Source: an uncultured Neisseria sp.
GTDB lineage: Bacteria; Pseudomonadota; Gammaproteobacteria; Burkholderiales; Neisseriaceae
Direction of reading: 5' to 3'
NCBI GenBank assembly: GCA_927911515.1
Contig: CAKMQH010000007.1
Location: forward strand, 1 to 31,165
DNA: 31,165 nt
Notes under the pieces: generated by a model
Databases searched by the model: none
What the model was told of the DNA's origin: nothing
Seen by the model: only the letters and a program-made list of their open reading frames with translations
Made by a program: the position numbers and the translations under genes
Part shown: in pieces, positions 1 through 8,817 of the stretch
Numbering within the stretch: the first letter of the stretch is position 1
Layout of the letters: every line of letters begins with the position of its first letter

Positions 1-774
1 ATGTTGATTATCGGGCTCTCGTTGGCTCCGGCGACTTACATGAAATTGGCCCATATCATTTACAGAATGCCAGACGAGATTGCCGGAATCTTTGCCGGCG
101 GCTACAAAGTGGATGCGTCAGCAATGGATGCCAGTTGGAAATTGTTGATGGACTTATTGGATACTATTTCAAAACTTCATGAAAAATATCAATGGTATGA
201 TATTGGAGTTCATTTTGGAATAGTTATCAAGATAGGTTTAGTTATCACGATTTGCGGGGCATTGGTTGTCGGGCTGTCTTTTGCCTTTTATATGGTTGCT
301 AAGGTATCGCTGGCATTGGTGTTGATGATAGGTCCTGTATTTCTCGGCTGCCTACTGTTTCCAGCAACGCGGCAGTACGCGATCAACTGGATCGGCCAGT
401 GTCTCAACCATATTCTGACCTGCACGATGTTTGTTTTGTTGGTTAAAGTGCAGATGGCGGCATTTGATAAGGCAATTAACATGGCTTTAAATGGGAGTGC
501 CTTCGATTATGTTTCTGCTGAAATACTACCACCGCTGTTTTTGTTACAAACCATCATCTTCCTAGTCGTCGTTTTCAACATTCCGAGTATTGCCTCAGCA
601 TTGACGGGTGGTGCGGCTGTGTCGGGAGCTTCCCGTCATATGATGTCTCTCGTAAGTGGTTTAGGTACGGCGGGCCGTTTAGTAGGTCGGGCCGGGACTG
701 CCACACTCAATGCGGCCTCCAATCGCCGTAGCGGCGGCGGTGTCTCCCCGGTGTCCAACAAACGCCCATCTTAA
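1..774 (+). CDS. virB6: VirB6-like inner-membrane channel protein, possibly 5'-truncated by window edge
   Basis: Polytopic membrane protein of at least 257 residues with hydrophobic segments near residues 1-20, 75-105, 105-125, 130-155 and 175-205, and a short Ala/Gly/Ser-rich hydrophilic tail. This is the shape of VirB6/TrbL proteins, which form part of the inner-membrane pore of type IV secretion systems. VirB6 proteins usually exceed 300 residues and the first ATG is the first base of the window, so the N-terminus probably lies upstream. The call rests on topology plus position: virB7, virB8, virB9, virB10 and virB11 follow in canonical order. Confidence 0.75.
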   Translation: MLIIGLSLAPATYMKLAHIIYRMPDEIAGIFAGGYKVDASAMDASWKLLMDLLDTISKLHEKYQWYDIGVHFGIVIKIGLVITICGALVVGLSFAFYMVAKVSLALVLMIGPVFLGCLLFPATRQYAINWIGQCLNHILTCTMFVLLVKVQMAAFDKAINMALNGSAFDYVSAEILPPLFLLQTIIFLVVVFNIPSIASALTGGAAVSGASRHMMSLVSGLGTAGRLVGRAGTATLNAASNRRSGGGVSPVSNKRPS

Positions 775-795
775 TTTAATCGATAGGAGTCAAAC

Positions 796-1257
796 ATGAC
801 TGCACGCCTGTCTTGGGTAGCATATATCCAGTATTTTGTTATAGGAATCCTGCTCTATCTGTTTGTTGTGTCTTCCGCCTTTGCCGTTATTTCAGGGATG
901 CTCGGATTGGCATTGGGTAAAAGCGCGGCACAAACGGTATTCTACGGTCTGACACTGCTGTATCTGGTTGGGTTCGGTTGGATACTGTTCCGACTTTCCT
1001 GTTGCCGTGCCTATATGGATGAGACCGGTGTATGGTATTACAGCGGTCTGTTTCCGTGGTCTGAAGGCATTCGCGGCATTCGCTGGGAAAACTTCGATCA
1101 GGCGCAGTACCGACAAAGTATTTTCGGCTGGGCTTCTCATAGTTATACCATCTACCTGCTCGACAGATATGGAAGAAGCGTTACGGTCAAAAACCTGCAT
1201 AACGGCCGCGACTGGAGCGCGTTTGTTAATGACTATGCCTTTGATAACATCAAATAA
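796..1257 (+). CDS. Hypothetical membrane protein in T4SS operon
   Basis: Protein of 153 residues with two predicted membrane helices (about residues 8-36 and 45-66), then a soluble C-terminal half rich in Tyr and Trp that resembles small bacterial PH-like domains. That resemblance is impression only. A ribosome binding site (ATAGGAGTCAAAC) precedes the ATG, and the gene starts 21 bases after virB6, so it is probably co-transcribed. No enzymatic motif is visible. Confidence 0.65.
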   Translation: MTARLSWVAYIQYFVIGILLYLFVVSSAFAVISGMLGLALGKSAAQTVFYGLTLLYLVGFGWILFRLSCCRAYMDETGVWYYSGLFPWSEGIRGIRWENFDQAQYRQSIFGWASHSYTIYLLDRYGRSVTVKNLHNGRDWSAFVNDYAFDNIK

Positions 1258-1275
1258 AGGGAAGGAAATTCCGTT

Positions 1276-1437
1276 ATGAAAATGTTGCTAGGAGTCAGTA
1301 TCTTGTTCGGTTTGGTATTTATTGCCTATTTGAACCGTCATAACAACATCGGTCCTGCCATTATGATGGCTTTGGTGTTCCCTATCGCATTGGTAGGAAT
1401 GGTCAGTTCCGACCGCAGAGATTGGTACGACAACTGA
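1276..1437 (+). CDS. Small membrane protein (53 aa)
   Basis: Short ORF of 53 residues starting MKMLLGVSILFG, with an N-terminal hydrophobic helix (residues 3-18), the hydrophilic turn NRHNN, and a second hydrophobic stretch (about 25-42) ending in a charged SSDRRDWYDN tail. AAGGGAAGGAAATTCC ahead of the ATG supplies a ribosome binding site. It sits between two T4SS genes and ends just before a terminator hairpin. Function unknown; a small accessory subunit of the secretion system is possible. Confidence 0.55.
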   Translation: MKMLLGVSILFGLVFIAYLNRHNNIGPAIMMALVFPIALVGMVSSDRRDWYDN

Positions 1438-1454
1438 TTTTATACCTGAGCGTT

Positions 1455-1488
1455 AAAAGCCCGACAGTATCCACTGTGCGGGCTTTTT
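1455..1488 (+). terminator. Intrinsic terminator inside virB operon
   Basis: AAAAGCCCG pairs with CGGGCTTTTTT, with an inner ACAGT/ACTGT stem, followed by a T run. It sits between the 53-aa gene and the virB7-like gene, so it may reduce rather than stop read-through. Confidence 0.75.
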
Positions 1489-1513
1489 TGTACTTTTAAA
1501 AAAGGAAACTGAT

Positions 1514-1633
1514 ATGAAAGTGATTTTATTGGCTGCACTTGCCGCCGTTCTGGCCGCCTGCTCCTCAGCACCCAAACAACCTTATGGGCAGGCATTTCCG
1601 ATTAACGTTCAGCAACATACCGGAGCACGATAA
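1514..1633 (+). CDS. virB7: VirB7-like lipoprotein
   Basis: Encodes 39 residues: a signal peptide MKVILLAALAAVLAA, a lipobox LAAC with the lipidated Cys at residue 16, then a short mature part. Size, lipobox and position directly before virB8 fit VirB7, the small outer-membrane lipoprotein that stabilises VirB9. AAAGGAAACTGAT gives a ribosome binding site. The stop overlaps the virB8 start (TAATG), indicating translational coupling. Confidence 0.75.
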   Translation: MKVILLAALAAVLAACSSAPKQPYGQAFPINVQQHTGAR

Positions 1634-2373
1634 TGTTTTTCCGTAAAAAAACCAAACAACCGCAGAATGAAGAACAGTTCCAGAAAGAGCAAAAAAAACG
1701 CATCGGCAAAGAAGTAGATCAAATGATCCGGATGGCACTGGGATTTGAAAAAACCTTGGTGGATATCGCACAGCAAAATGCAAGCACTTGGAAGCGCGTC
1801 GGCATTGGCGGACTAGTTATTGCAGGTTTGTCTGTTGTTGCCGTTACCAGTCTTACGCCCTTAAAAGAGGCCTTTCCCTTTGTTATCGAAGTAGATAAGA
1901 CCACGGGAGAGACCAATATCGTAACTACTATTAAAAACAAACAGATGACTTACGATGAAGTGATTAACCGGCACTGGCTGCGCCAATATGTCATGTTCCG
2001 CGAAGGTTATAACTGGAATACGGTTCAGGCGACCTATGATACGACAAAACTCTTCAATTCTCCCGAAGTTCAAGCCAAATACCGAGCTTTTTACGAAAGT
2101 CCAACTGCACCGCATAAGGTTTTGAAACAAAATGCCGAAGTGCTTGTAAAGGTGACCAATATCTCGTTTGTAGGCGATATGGCGCAGGTACGATTTGAAA
2201 AACGGTTGGTTCCTGTGGGCAATTCCGAAATCAAACCGGCACCGCCGCAAAAAATGATTGCCACTATTGCCTTTGAGTTTAAGACAACTCCAATGACCGA
2301 GTCGGTTCGAGATATTAACCCCCTGGGCTTTCAAGTGTTAAGTTACAACGTTACCGAAGAGGTTGCGCAATGA
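1633..2373 (+). CDS. virB8: VirB8 inner-membrane T4SS assembly protein
   Basis: Encodes 246 residues, the usual VirB8 length: a cytoplasmic N-terminus (about 50 residues, highly charged), one membrane helix (about 54-74) and a periplasmic domain with VirB8-type segments (LRQYVMFREGYNW; Y.AFYES.TAPHK; a C-terminal NPLGFQVLSYNV strand). VirB8 is a bitopic scaffold contacting VirB6, VirB9 and VirB10. It overlaps virB7 (TAATG) and virB9 (ATGA). Confidence 0.9.
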   Translation: MFFRKKTKQPQNEEQFQKEQKKRIGKEVDQMIRMALGFEKTLVDIAQQNASTWKRVGIGGLVIAGLSVVAVTSLTPLKEAFPFVIEVDKTTGETNIVTTIKNKQMTYDEVINRHWLRQYVMFREGYNWNTVQATYDTTKLFNSPEVQAKYRAFYESPTAPHKVLKQNAEVLVKVTNISFVGDMAQVRFEKRLVPVGNSEIKPAPPQKMIATIAFEFKTTPMTESVRDINPLGFQVLSYNVTEEVAQ

Positions 2374-3209
2374 TGAAAAAAACCTTGCTGATAACCGGCC
2401 TTGTGGCCGGTTTGTCTTTTCAGACGGCCTTTGCCGCAGTCAATCCCAACCGCTCACCATATGACAAAAGGATTCAAAGTATCAACCATAATCCCTATGA
2501 TGTTGTGGTTGTAAGGGCAAAAGTCGGATATGCAACTTTGGTTCAGTTGGAGGAAGGAGAAACGGTTGATGTCGCCAATCCCGTGAATGAAGGTTTGGTA
2601 ACGGGATATGGTAAGGCCTGGGGGGTGAAGGTTCGCGGAAACAACATTTTTTTCAAACCAACCAAACCCCAACCGTCCACCAACTTATTGATGGTATCCA
2701 ACAAAAAACGCCGCTATTCGCTTGATTTAAAAATGGCAGATCAAAATCATCCGCCTACGTTTGTATTGGAATTTCTCTATCCGAACGATGTCCGCAAACG
2801 GCAACGGGCTGAAATGTCGAAACAGCTTGAAGCTGCTGCCGTTTTACGTGCAAACGAAGCACGTAATCCTAGCGGTGGCGACTATAACCGGAATTATTGG
2901 GGGCGCGGCAAAAAATCATTGGCGCCGACCGAAATTTACGACGACGGTCGTTTTACCTACTTCCGTTATGACAATGCTAAAGATTTACCGGCCGTATTCA
3001 GGGTAAATGCCGATGGATCTGAAGCTGCCGTAAACAGTCATGTTGAAGGCGATACGTTGATTGTCCATGAAACGGCAGAAAAATTTGTTTTGCGGCTGAA
3101 TAACGCAGTCCTCGGTATAGAGAACCGCAGTTACAACCCGCAAGGTAAGTTCAATCTGACCGGCAGTACTCAAAGCCGAACCGTCCGTATGAAAAAGGAT
3201 AAAAAATGA
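2370..3209 (+). CDS. virB9: VirB9 outer-membrane core complex protein
   Basis: Encodes 279 residues beginning with a signal peptide (MMKKTLLITGLVAGLSFQ, cleavage near TAFA-A). The mature part has the VirB9/CagX layout: an N-terminal beta domain and a C-terminal domain around DDGRFTYFRYDNAKDLPAVF, a family hallmark. VirB9 forms the outer-membrane core ring with VirB7 and VirB10. A second in-frame ATG lies at 2373. Its end overlaps the virB10 start. Confidence 0.9.
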   Translation: MMKKTLLITGLVAGLSFQTAFAAVNPNRSPYDKRIQSINHNPYDVVVVRAKVGYATLVQLEEGETVDVANPVNEGLVTGYGKAWGVKVRGNNIFFKPTKPQPSTNLLMVSNKKRRYSLDLKMADQNHPPTFVLEFLYPNDVRKRQRAEMSKQLEAAAVLRANEARNPSGGDYNRNYWGRGKKSLAPTEIYDDGRFTYFRYDNAKDLPAVFRVNADGSEAAVNSHVEGDTLIVHETAEKFVLRLNNAVLGIENRSYNPQGKFNLTGSTQSRTVRMKKDKK

Positions 3210-4434
3210 AACAAAACGAAATCAGACCCGATGATGAACAACCGAGCCTGCAAGAACGTATCGGTGACAACAGTATTGAACGCGGCATTCCTACCGACCT
3301 GAATGTTAAAAGCAGGAGCACCATGAAAAACATGATGTTCCTGTTTGCTGCATTGGCTGTTGCCGGAGTTTCCGCAGCCGCTCTGTTCAATTATTCCGGA
3401 GGTTCCGACGAAGTAGAGAAAAAAACGGAAGAGGAAGTGGTTGACGGTAAGGCAGACAGTAAAAATTTTAAAGCAGAGCAAGATGAAATTTTAGAAATGG
3501 CTCCCGATACTCCGCCAGCCGCAGCATCCGAGCCTGCCGCAGCGAGTGAAGCAAGACCTGCATCAAATCCACAGCTTACGGAAACGGACCCTGACAAGGG
3601 CCCTGAAACGGGCGTTACAACAGAAATTCCGCCTGACGATCGTTTTGATGTGGACTATCCCCTCAAGGCATGGATGGAGGAACAGTTTCAGGCGCTGCGG
3701 CAGCGACACTTACTAACATACGCCCTGATAGTACGGTTGTCGGAGAAACGGATGTAGGTTCGTCAATCTCTTCGGGCAACCCGCTAACCGCAAGACTGAG
3801 CCCTGGAAATTATAAGCCTACCGTTGCTGAGAATCGCGGCGACTTAACCTATGTGTTGAATCGCGGTACGGGTATTCCCTGTGTCACTACCACAAAGATT
3901 GTCACAACCCATCCCGGTTTAGCCCGTTGCCAAGTGGCACGTGACGTCTATTCGGCCAACGGCAAGACGCTGCTGGTTGAGCGTGGTTCTACCATTATCG
4001 GCGAACAGACTTCCGCGCTAACACATGGTCAGGCCCGAGTTTTTGTTTTATGGAATACATTGGAGACACCGGAAGGCATCCGTGTGGCCCTGGACAGTCC
4101 CGGCGGCGATTCGCTCGGCGCATCAGGGCATCCTGCCAAAGTGAATTATCACTTTTGGCAGCGGTTCGGCGGTGCCATCATGATCAGCATGATTGGCGAC
4201 ATAGGCAACGGATTCAGTAACGGACAGAACCGCACGTCGGGTAATAACAACCACATTTCGTATGAAAATACGAGCGATGCTGCACAGGAAATGGCTACCG
4301 AAGCCCTGAAGAACAGCATCAACATTCCACCAACCGGATACGTCAATCAAGGCACGGAAATCATGGTCTTTGTTGCCCGTGATGTAGATTTTTCAGGGGT
4401 ATATGAAAACGTAACCGTCTCCAACCGATATTGA
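3206..4434 (+). pseudogene. virB10: VirB10, single-base frameshift near 3707
   Basis: Two overlapping reading frames together give one VirB10: 3206-about 3707 encodes a cytoplasmic N-terminus, a membrane helix (about residues 37-56, MMFLFAALAVAGVSAAALF) and a Pro/Ala/Glu-rich periplasmic linker; about 3709-4434 encodes the beta-barrel domain (GTGIPCVTTTKIVTTHPGLA, RGSTIIGEQ, GDIGNGF, PPTGYVNQGTEIMVFVARDVDFSGVY). One base is missing around CGACACTTAC (3704-3713); restoring it joins LRQR to LTNIRPDSTVVG. VirB10 spans both membranes and senses ATPase activity. The lesion could be a real mutation or a sequencing error; the latter is favoured because the same lesion type recurs across the window. 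Confidence 0.88.
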
Positions 4435-4438
4435 CCCG

Positions 4439-4506
4439 AAGCCGCTCACTTAAAAGGAGCGGCTTGTTCTATAACTGCCACTGGACTGGGAGTTATAGAA
4501 CAAGCC
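4439..4506 (+). promoter_or_regulatory. Two mutually exclusive hairpins between virB10 and virB11
   Basis: Stem 1 pairs AAGCCGCTC (4439-4447) with GAGCGGCTT (4457-4465). Stem 2 is a perfect 16-bp inverted repeat, GGCTTGTTCTATAACT (4461-4476) with AGTTATAGAACAAGCC (4491-4506), loop 14 nt. Stem 2 reuses the 3' arm of stem 1, so only one can form. There is no clean T run after either. Possibly an attenuator, RNA processing site or operator setting the VirB10:VirB11 ratio. Confidence 0.6.
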
Positions 4507-4528
4507 GTTAATAACAAAGGAATATGTA

Positions 4529-5625
4529 ATGGTTCACGATAATTCTGTTTCGTCACGCAATCTACTGGACAAGTTGAAGCTGACGGAATATCTCAATACC
4601 CCTGGAGTAACCGAAGTATTCATAAACCGACCTGGGGAAGTGTTTCTTGAAGATGCCGACGGCTGCCGCCGTATTGAACGACCTGATTTACCCCTGCCCG
4701 TATTGGAAAAACTGGCAAATACGCTATGTACTTACAATAAAAAGCATATTTCATACGAATCCCCCATTCATTCGGTAACGTTACCCGACGGTGAGCGCGG
4801 CCACATCATGATGTCCCCCAGTTGCGAAAACGGAACGGTTGTTTTTGCTTTCCGCAAACCTTCGAACAGCCGTTTCACGATGTCGGACTATCTTGATACA
4901 GGTCGTCTGAATGGTTTTAACGACGTATCGGGGCACGGCGTGGCAGAACGTCGTACAGAGTCGGAAATCGAAATAGAGAGCCGCTGGGTCCGTGACGTAT
5001 CCGACAGGATGAAGCTACCGTCTGACGTCAAACTGACCGACTGGCAGTACAAAATGTTGGAACATAAAGCCAACGGCGAACTGAATGAATTTTTCAGAAT
5101 TGCGATAGCACAGAGGTTGAATATTTGCATGGTAGGCGGTACGGGGTCGGGTAAGACTACGTTTACCAAGACACTGGCCGACATGATTCCCGCTCATGAA
5201 CGGCTGGTTACTATTGAAGACACTCACGAACTCGATCTACCTTTGCACGCTAACCATGCACATTTGTTTTACAGTGGGCACATCACAGCCAAAATGATTA
5301 TTGCGGCGTGTATGCGGCTTAAACCGGGACGGATTTTTTGACGGAATTAAGGGGTGATGAGGCTTGGGACTATCTTGCCGCTCTTAATACCGGACACCCG
5401 GGAGGACTGACTTCCGTTCATGCAAACAGTGCTCGTGATGTTCACTACCGCATCATGCAGTTGGCCAAAGAATCAGCTACCGGCCAAACTATGGATCCCG
5501 GTTATATTCTTAACACTGTCCGTTCCACTATTGACGTTATCTGTTACTTTGAAAAAACCCGCATGACCGAACTTTACTTCGATCCTGTCGAAAAATACTA
5601 CGCTATGCAAGGGCGTTTACAGTAA
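4529..5625 (+). pseudogene. virB11: VirB11 traffic ATPase, frameshift in T run at 5334-5339
   Basis: The first frame (4529-5341) carries the N-terminal domain and Walker A GGTGSGKTT (about residues 202-210), then VTIEDTHEL (Asp box) and CMRLKPGRIF. The second frame (to 5625) resumes with LTELRGDEAWDYL (Walker B region) and LNTGHPGGLTSVHAN (His box). One T missing from the TTTTTT run explains the break: with seven Ts the protein reads RIFLTELRGDEA. VirB11 is the hexameric ATPase powering substrate entry and pilus dynamics. Length with the repair is about 365 residues, slightly longer than usual. AAAGGAATATGTA precedes the ATG. Confidence 0.88.
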
Positions 5626-5656
5626 TACAAGGTCCTCTGAAATGGGTTAAGGAGCA

Positions 5657-6133
5657 ATGATGAAAATTCTGAAGAAAATCTTACATGATCATACGTATTT
5701 GAGGGGTTTATGGATAACTCTTTTCTGTCTGGGTGCATTAGGTTACTCGATGAATATACCCAATACCATGATGAATTTAGTACCTACTACCTGGTATAGC
5801 TTATATATTGTCACTTGGTTAATCTATATTATGGTTAGAGTAGTAGTGGATACTTTCCGGAGCGTGTTGGATTTTGGGCTTGTTATGAATTTATTATATT
5901 CATCCGCAATGTTTGTATTAAATCTCAATTTAGGTGTGACGTTGAATTATTACGGGCGTACCGAGTTTCAGATTTCCGATCCTTTTGGGATATTTTTTCT
6001 CATTTGCTGTATGGCGGTTAACCCTCTAACTCGAATGATTGGCATGGTTGTTGATTACATTGCTGCCAAAATTGAGCATAAATTCGCACCACCTCCACTT
6101 GGAATTGCCAAAATCAGCAGTTCAGAGAAGTAG
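5657..6133 (+). CDS. Hypothetical membrane protein between virB11 and ssb
   Basis: Encodes 158 residues with about four hydrophobic segments (residues 18-38, 42-62, 75-97, 108-125) and a charged C-terminus. TTAAGGAGCA gives a strong ribosome binding site; a second ATG follows immediately at 5660. It resembles no family I can name; location inside the T4SS operon suggests an element-specific transfer or entry-exclusion function. Confidence 0.6.
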   Translation: MMKILKKILHDHTYLRGLWITLFCLGALGYSMNIPNTMMNLVPTTWYSLYIVTWLIYIMVRVVVDTFRSVLDFGLVMNLLYSSAMFVLNLNLGVTLNYYGRTEFQISDPFGIFFLICCMAVNPLTRMIGMVVDYIAAKIEHKFAPPPLGIAKISSSEK

Positions 6134-6200
6134 ATCGGTGGGAACTAAGGGGGCGAAATAAATTGCCACATTTTTAATTTTATAAAGGAAGGTCTTCGTA

Positions 6201-6605
6201 ATGCCATACGTCAACAAAATCGAAATTATGGGCAACCTAGGACGTAATCCAGAATTACGGTATATGCCCGACGGTCGGCGGTTACGAACGTGTCGGTAGC
6301 CGTACAAAAAACGTGGAACGACCGTGAGACGCACGAACAGAAAGAGCGCACCGAATGGTTTTCCGTCATATTGTACGGAGGACAGGCAGAAACCGTATGC
6401 AGACTGATGGAAAAAGGTGACTGCCTGCAGGTATGGGGGGAAGTACAGTCTCGGCAGGTTCAGGGGCGAGATGGCTCTGAAAAAACCGTGTTCGAAGTAA
6501 TTGGCAAAGAGATGCAGATTATACGAACCAGCCCTCGTGAAAGGGTTTCCGGAGGTATTCACGACATGATGAAAAACTTCCGTCGGACAGCCGGTTCAGA
6601 AATAA
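6201..6605 (+). pseudogene. ssb: Single-stranded DNA-binding protein, frameshifted
   Basis: The start MPYVNKIEIMGNLGRNPELRY matches the bacterial SSB OB-fold N-terminus, but the frame stops after RTCR at 6297. The next frame continues with VTNVSVAVQKTW and then ERTEWFSVILYGGQAE and VWGEVQSRQVQ, all SSB-like. One G missing near 6272-6277 (GGTCGGCGG for GGTCGGGCGG) explains the break. In the sequence as given the frame runs on into virD4, but a terminator at 6645-6670 lies between, so ssb should end earlier; removing one A near 6600 would place a TAA at 6603-6605. No acidic DDDIPF tip is seen. Plasmid SSB coats the transferred strand. Confidence 0.75.
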
Positions 6606-6644
6606 CGACTGGCACAACCACCTGCCACATACTGAGTTTTCTAT

Positions 6645-6670
6645 GCCCGCCTTTTGGCGGGCTTTATTTT
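6645..6670 (+). terminator. Terminator between ssb and virD4
   Basis: GCCCGCC, loop TTTT, GGCGGGC, then TTTATTTT. A textbook intrinsic terminator lying inside an open frame; this argues that the apparent ssb-virD4 fusion is an artefact. Confidence 0.85.
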
Positions 6671-6682
6671 GGAGTATTTGTA

Positions 6683-8731
6683 ATGAGAAAACCCATAACC
6701 GACATTCTGCTATCCCTGCTACTGGCTATTACTACCATATGTGTCGGTCTGTATCTAGGAGCGGTGGTTTATACGAAATGGCTGGGACTTAAAACTGCTC
6801 CGTCGTTATCTTTGCTTTATGCCTATTGGCATCATTTCGACCGGTTACCGCAAGGCATGGTTTTTCCGTTGAAGGTTTCGACGGCAGTTGCAGTCGCCAT
6901 CCCTTTTGTCGGACTGATTATGTTCCTGACCTCGATTCTGAGGGGGAAAAAAAAGGAGTTGCACGGCTCTTCAAGGTTTGCGAGCGAACGCGAAATCAGG
7001 AAATCAGGGTTGTTGGACAACCCGTCAGCAAAGAAACGCAAAAAGGGAAAAGATGTGCCGGACCTGATTTTGGGCAAATACAAAGGGAAATATCTGCGTT
7101 GGTCAAACGATGGCTTTCTCTACTTGGCTGCCCGTACCCGAAGCGGTAAAGGTATAGGTTTTGTTATACCCAATTGCCTGCACTACCGACACAGTATGGT
7201 GGTCAACGATATAAAGAAGGAAAACTTTCTGATTACCGCTGGATTCCGCGCCAAACACGGGCAGAAGGTATTTTTCTTCAATCCGTCAGGAACGATGCCT
7301 TACCACACCGAAGAGCCTGACGCGCCGTTGATCAGTCATCGTTGGAATCCGCTGACTTATGTACGCCGCGATCCTGTTTATACCTATAAGGACGCACTAT
7401 CCGTGGCGGCGATTTTTTATCCGCTTAAAAATGACGATAAGGACGGCTCGAATTTTTGGCAAGAAGCTGCACAGAAATTGTTCACAGGACTGCTGCTGTA
7501 TTTGATTGAAACAGAGAAAGAACGTGATCTCAATCTAATGCAAAATATGACAACAATGACCAATCTTTTCCGACTTACCTCCCCCGCCAACGGTAAGACT
7601 TTGAAGGAATGGATAAATGACGAACTGGAATTGCGTGCTATTTCTTCTACGGCAAGTCTTAGTAGGAACTGTGTATTCTTACTGAGGGATTTTCTCCAAA
7701 AAGCAGACAAAGAGGCGGCAAGCGTCTTATCAACAATGAATGCACCTTTGTCAATCTTCCTTGATCCTGCGGTAGAGGCTGCTACAAGTGGCGACGATTT
7801 CCGCTTAGATAGACTGCGCATGGAACCGACAACCATCTATTTGGGTGTTGCTCCCAACGAATTGAAAATATATAGCACGTTATTGAAACTGTTTTTCAGC
7901 CAGTTATGCGATGTCAATGTCCAGCAGGGTCTACCGTCTGACAACCCCAAATTGAAATACCAGTGTCTGTTGCTATTAGACGAATTTACCGCGCTGGGCA
8001 ATATCCCTGCCATCGAAAAAGGGGTGGGCTATCTGGCCGGTTACGGTATCCGCCCTATTCTCGTCTTTCAAACTCCTTCACAGGTGGAAGAAGTATATGG
8101 CAGTACGGCACGGCAGACGTTCTTCTCCAACTTTGCCATCCGTATGATTTTTGCACCTCGCGAACAAAACGATGCGGAAGAATTGAGTAAGTTGATCGGA
8201 TTTTATACCTATAAGGCGAAAAGGAACGTCCCGTTCCCGAGGTAAAAGCAGCAGTAGCGGAGTGAGTGTCAGTGATCAAAAACGTGCGGTCATGAACCCC
8301 GACGAGCTCAAGGTCATGCCGAATTCCGACTGCATCATCAGTATGGCAGGGATGCCCGCTATCTATGCAGAAAAGATTATCTATGATGAAGACCCTGCCC
8401 TCAAAGATCGTGCTTTCCTGCCTATCCCTCATGTTCCCGAGTTGAATGTACATATTGAGGCAAAGAAACCGGTTGAGGTTTCTAAACCTGCATATGTTTC
8501 GCCGGAGGAGATGGAAAGTTTCAACTGGCGTGACGCAGTTAACGCTGAAGAACTGGCTCGTTCGGTACTGGAAGCGATTATTCCGGCTGGCAGCCACCGG
8601 AATTTGTCGCGCAGATAGTTCTGGTGATTGCCCGCAACTGGGGCGAAGGCAGCCTGTCGGTTATTGCCGAGATTTTAAAAACCTCATCCGGCATCGAAAT
8701 CAATCCGGAAGATTTGGAAGGGGCCACCTGA
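6683..8731 (+). pseudogene. virD4: VirD4/TraG coupling ATPase, two single-base frameshifts
   Basis: The start at 6683 (MRKPITDILLSLLL, preceded by GGAG) gives two N-terminal membrane helices, then the VirD4 ATPase: GSSRFAS, LYLAARTRSGKGIGFVIPN (Walker A region), LLLLDEFTALGNIPAIEKGVGYLAGYGIRPILVFQT (Walker B region), and ARQTFFSNFAIRMIF. The frame breaks at AAAA 8219-8222 (one A too many; removal gives YKAKGTSRSRGKSSSSG) and again near 8577-8582 (one T missing; repair gives LEAIYSGWQPPEFVAQ). The reconstructed protein is about 680 residues and ends at 8731. It couples the relaxosome to the VirB channel. Confidence 0.9.
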
Positions 8732-8767
8732 TTTTTGAGGGGTGTATGCGAAAGCAAACGAAACCGT

Positions 8768-8800
8768 AAGACCGCTATTTCATAGTGGTCTTTGTTTTTT
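8768..8800 (+). terminator. Terminator after virD4
   Basis: AAGACCGCTAT, loop TTC, ATAGTGGTCTT (11 bp, one G-T pair), followed by TGTTTTTTT. Confidence 0.8.
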
Positions 8801-8817
8801 TCATCAAGGAGTAAGAA

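Noticed and set aside
4129..4136. Second RP4-type nic-like sequence CATCCTGC
   Set aside because: It lies inside the conserved virB10 coding region with no flanking inverted repeat; chance match likely.
6290..8245. SSB-VirD4 fusion protein of 651 aa
   Set aside because: A textbook terminator and a virD4 ribosome binding site lie inside it; each half matches a separate family, so the fusion reflects an indel.
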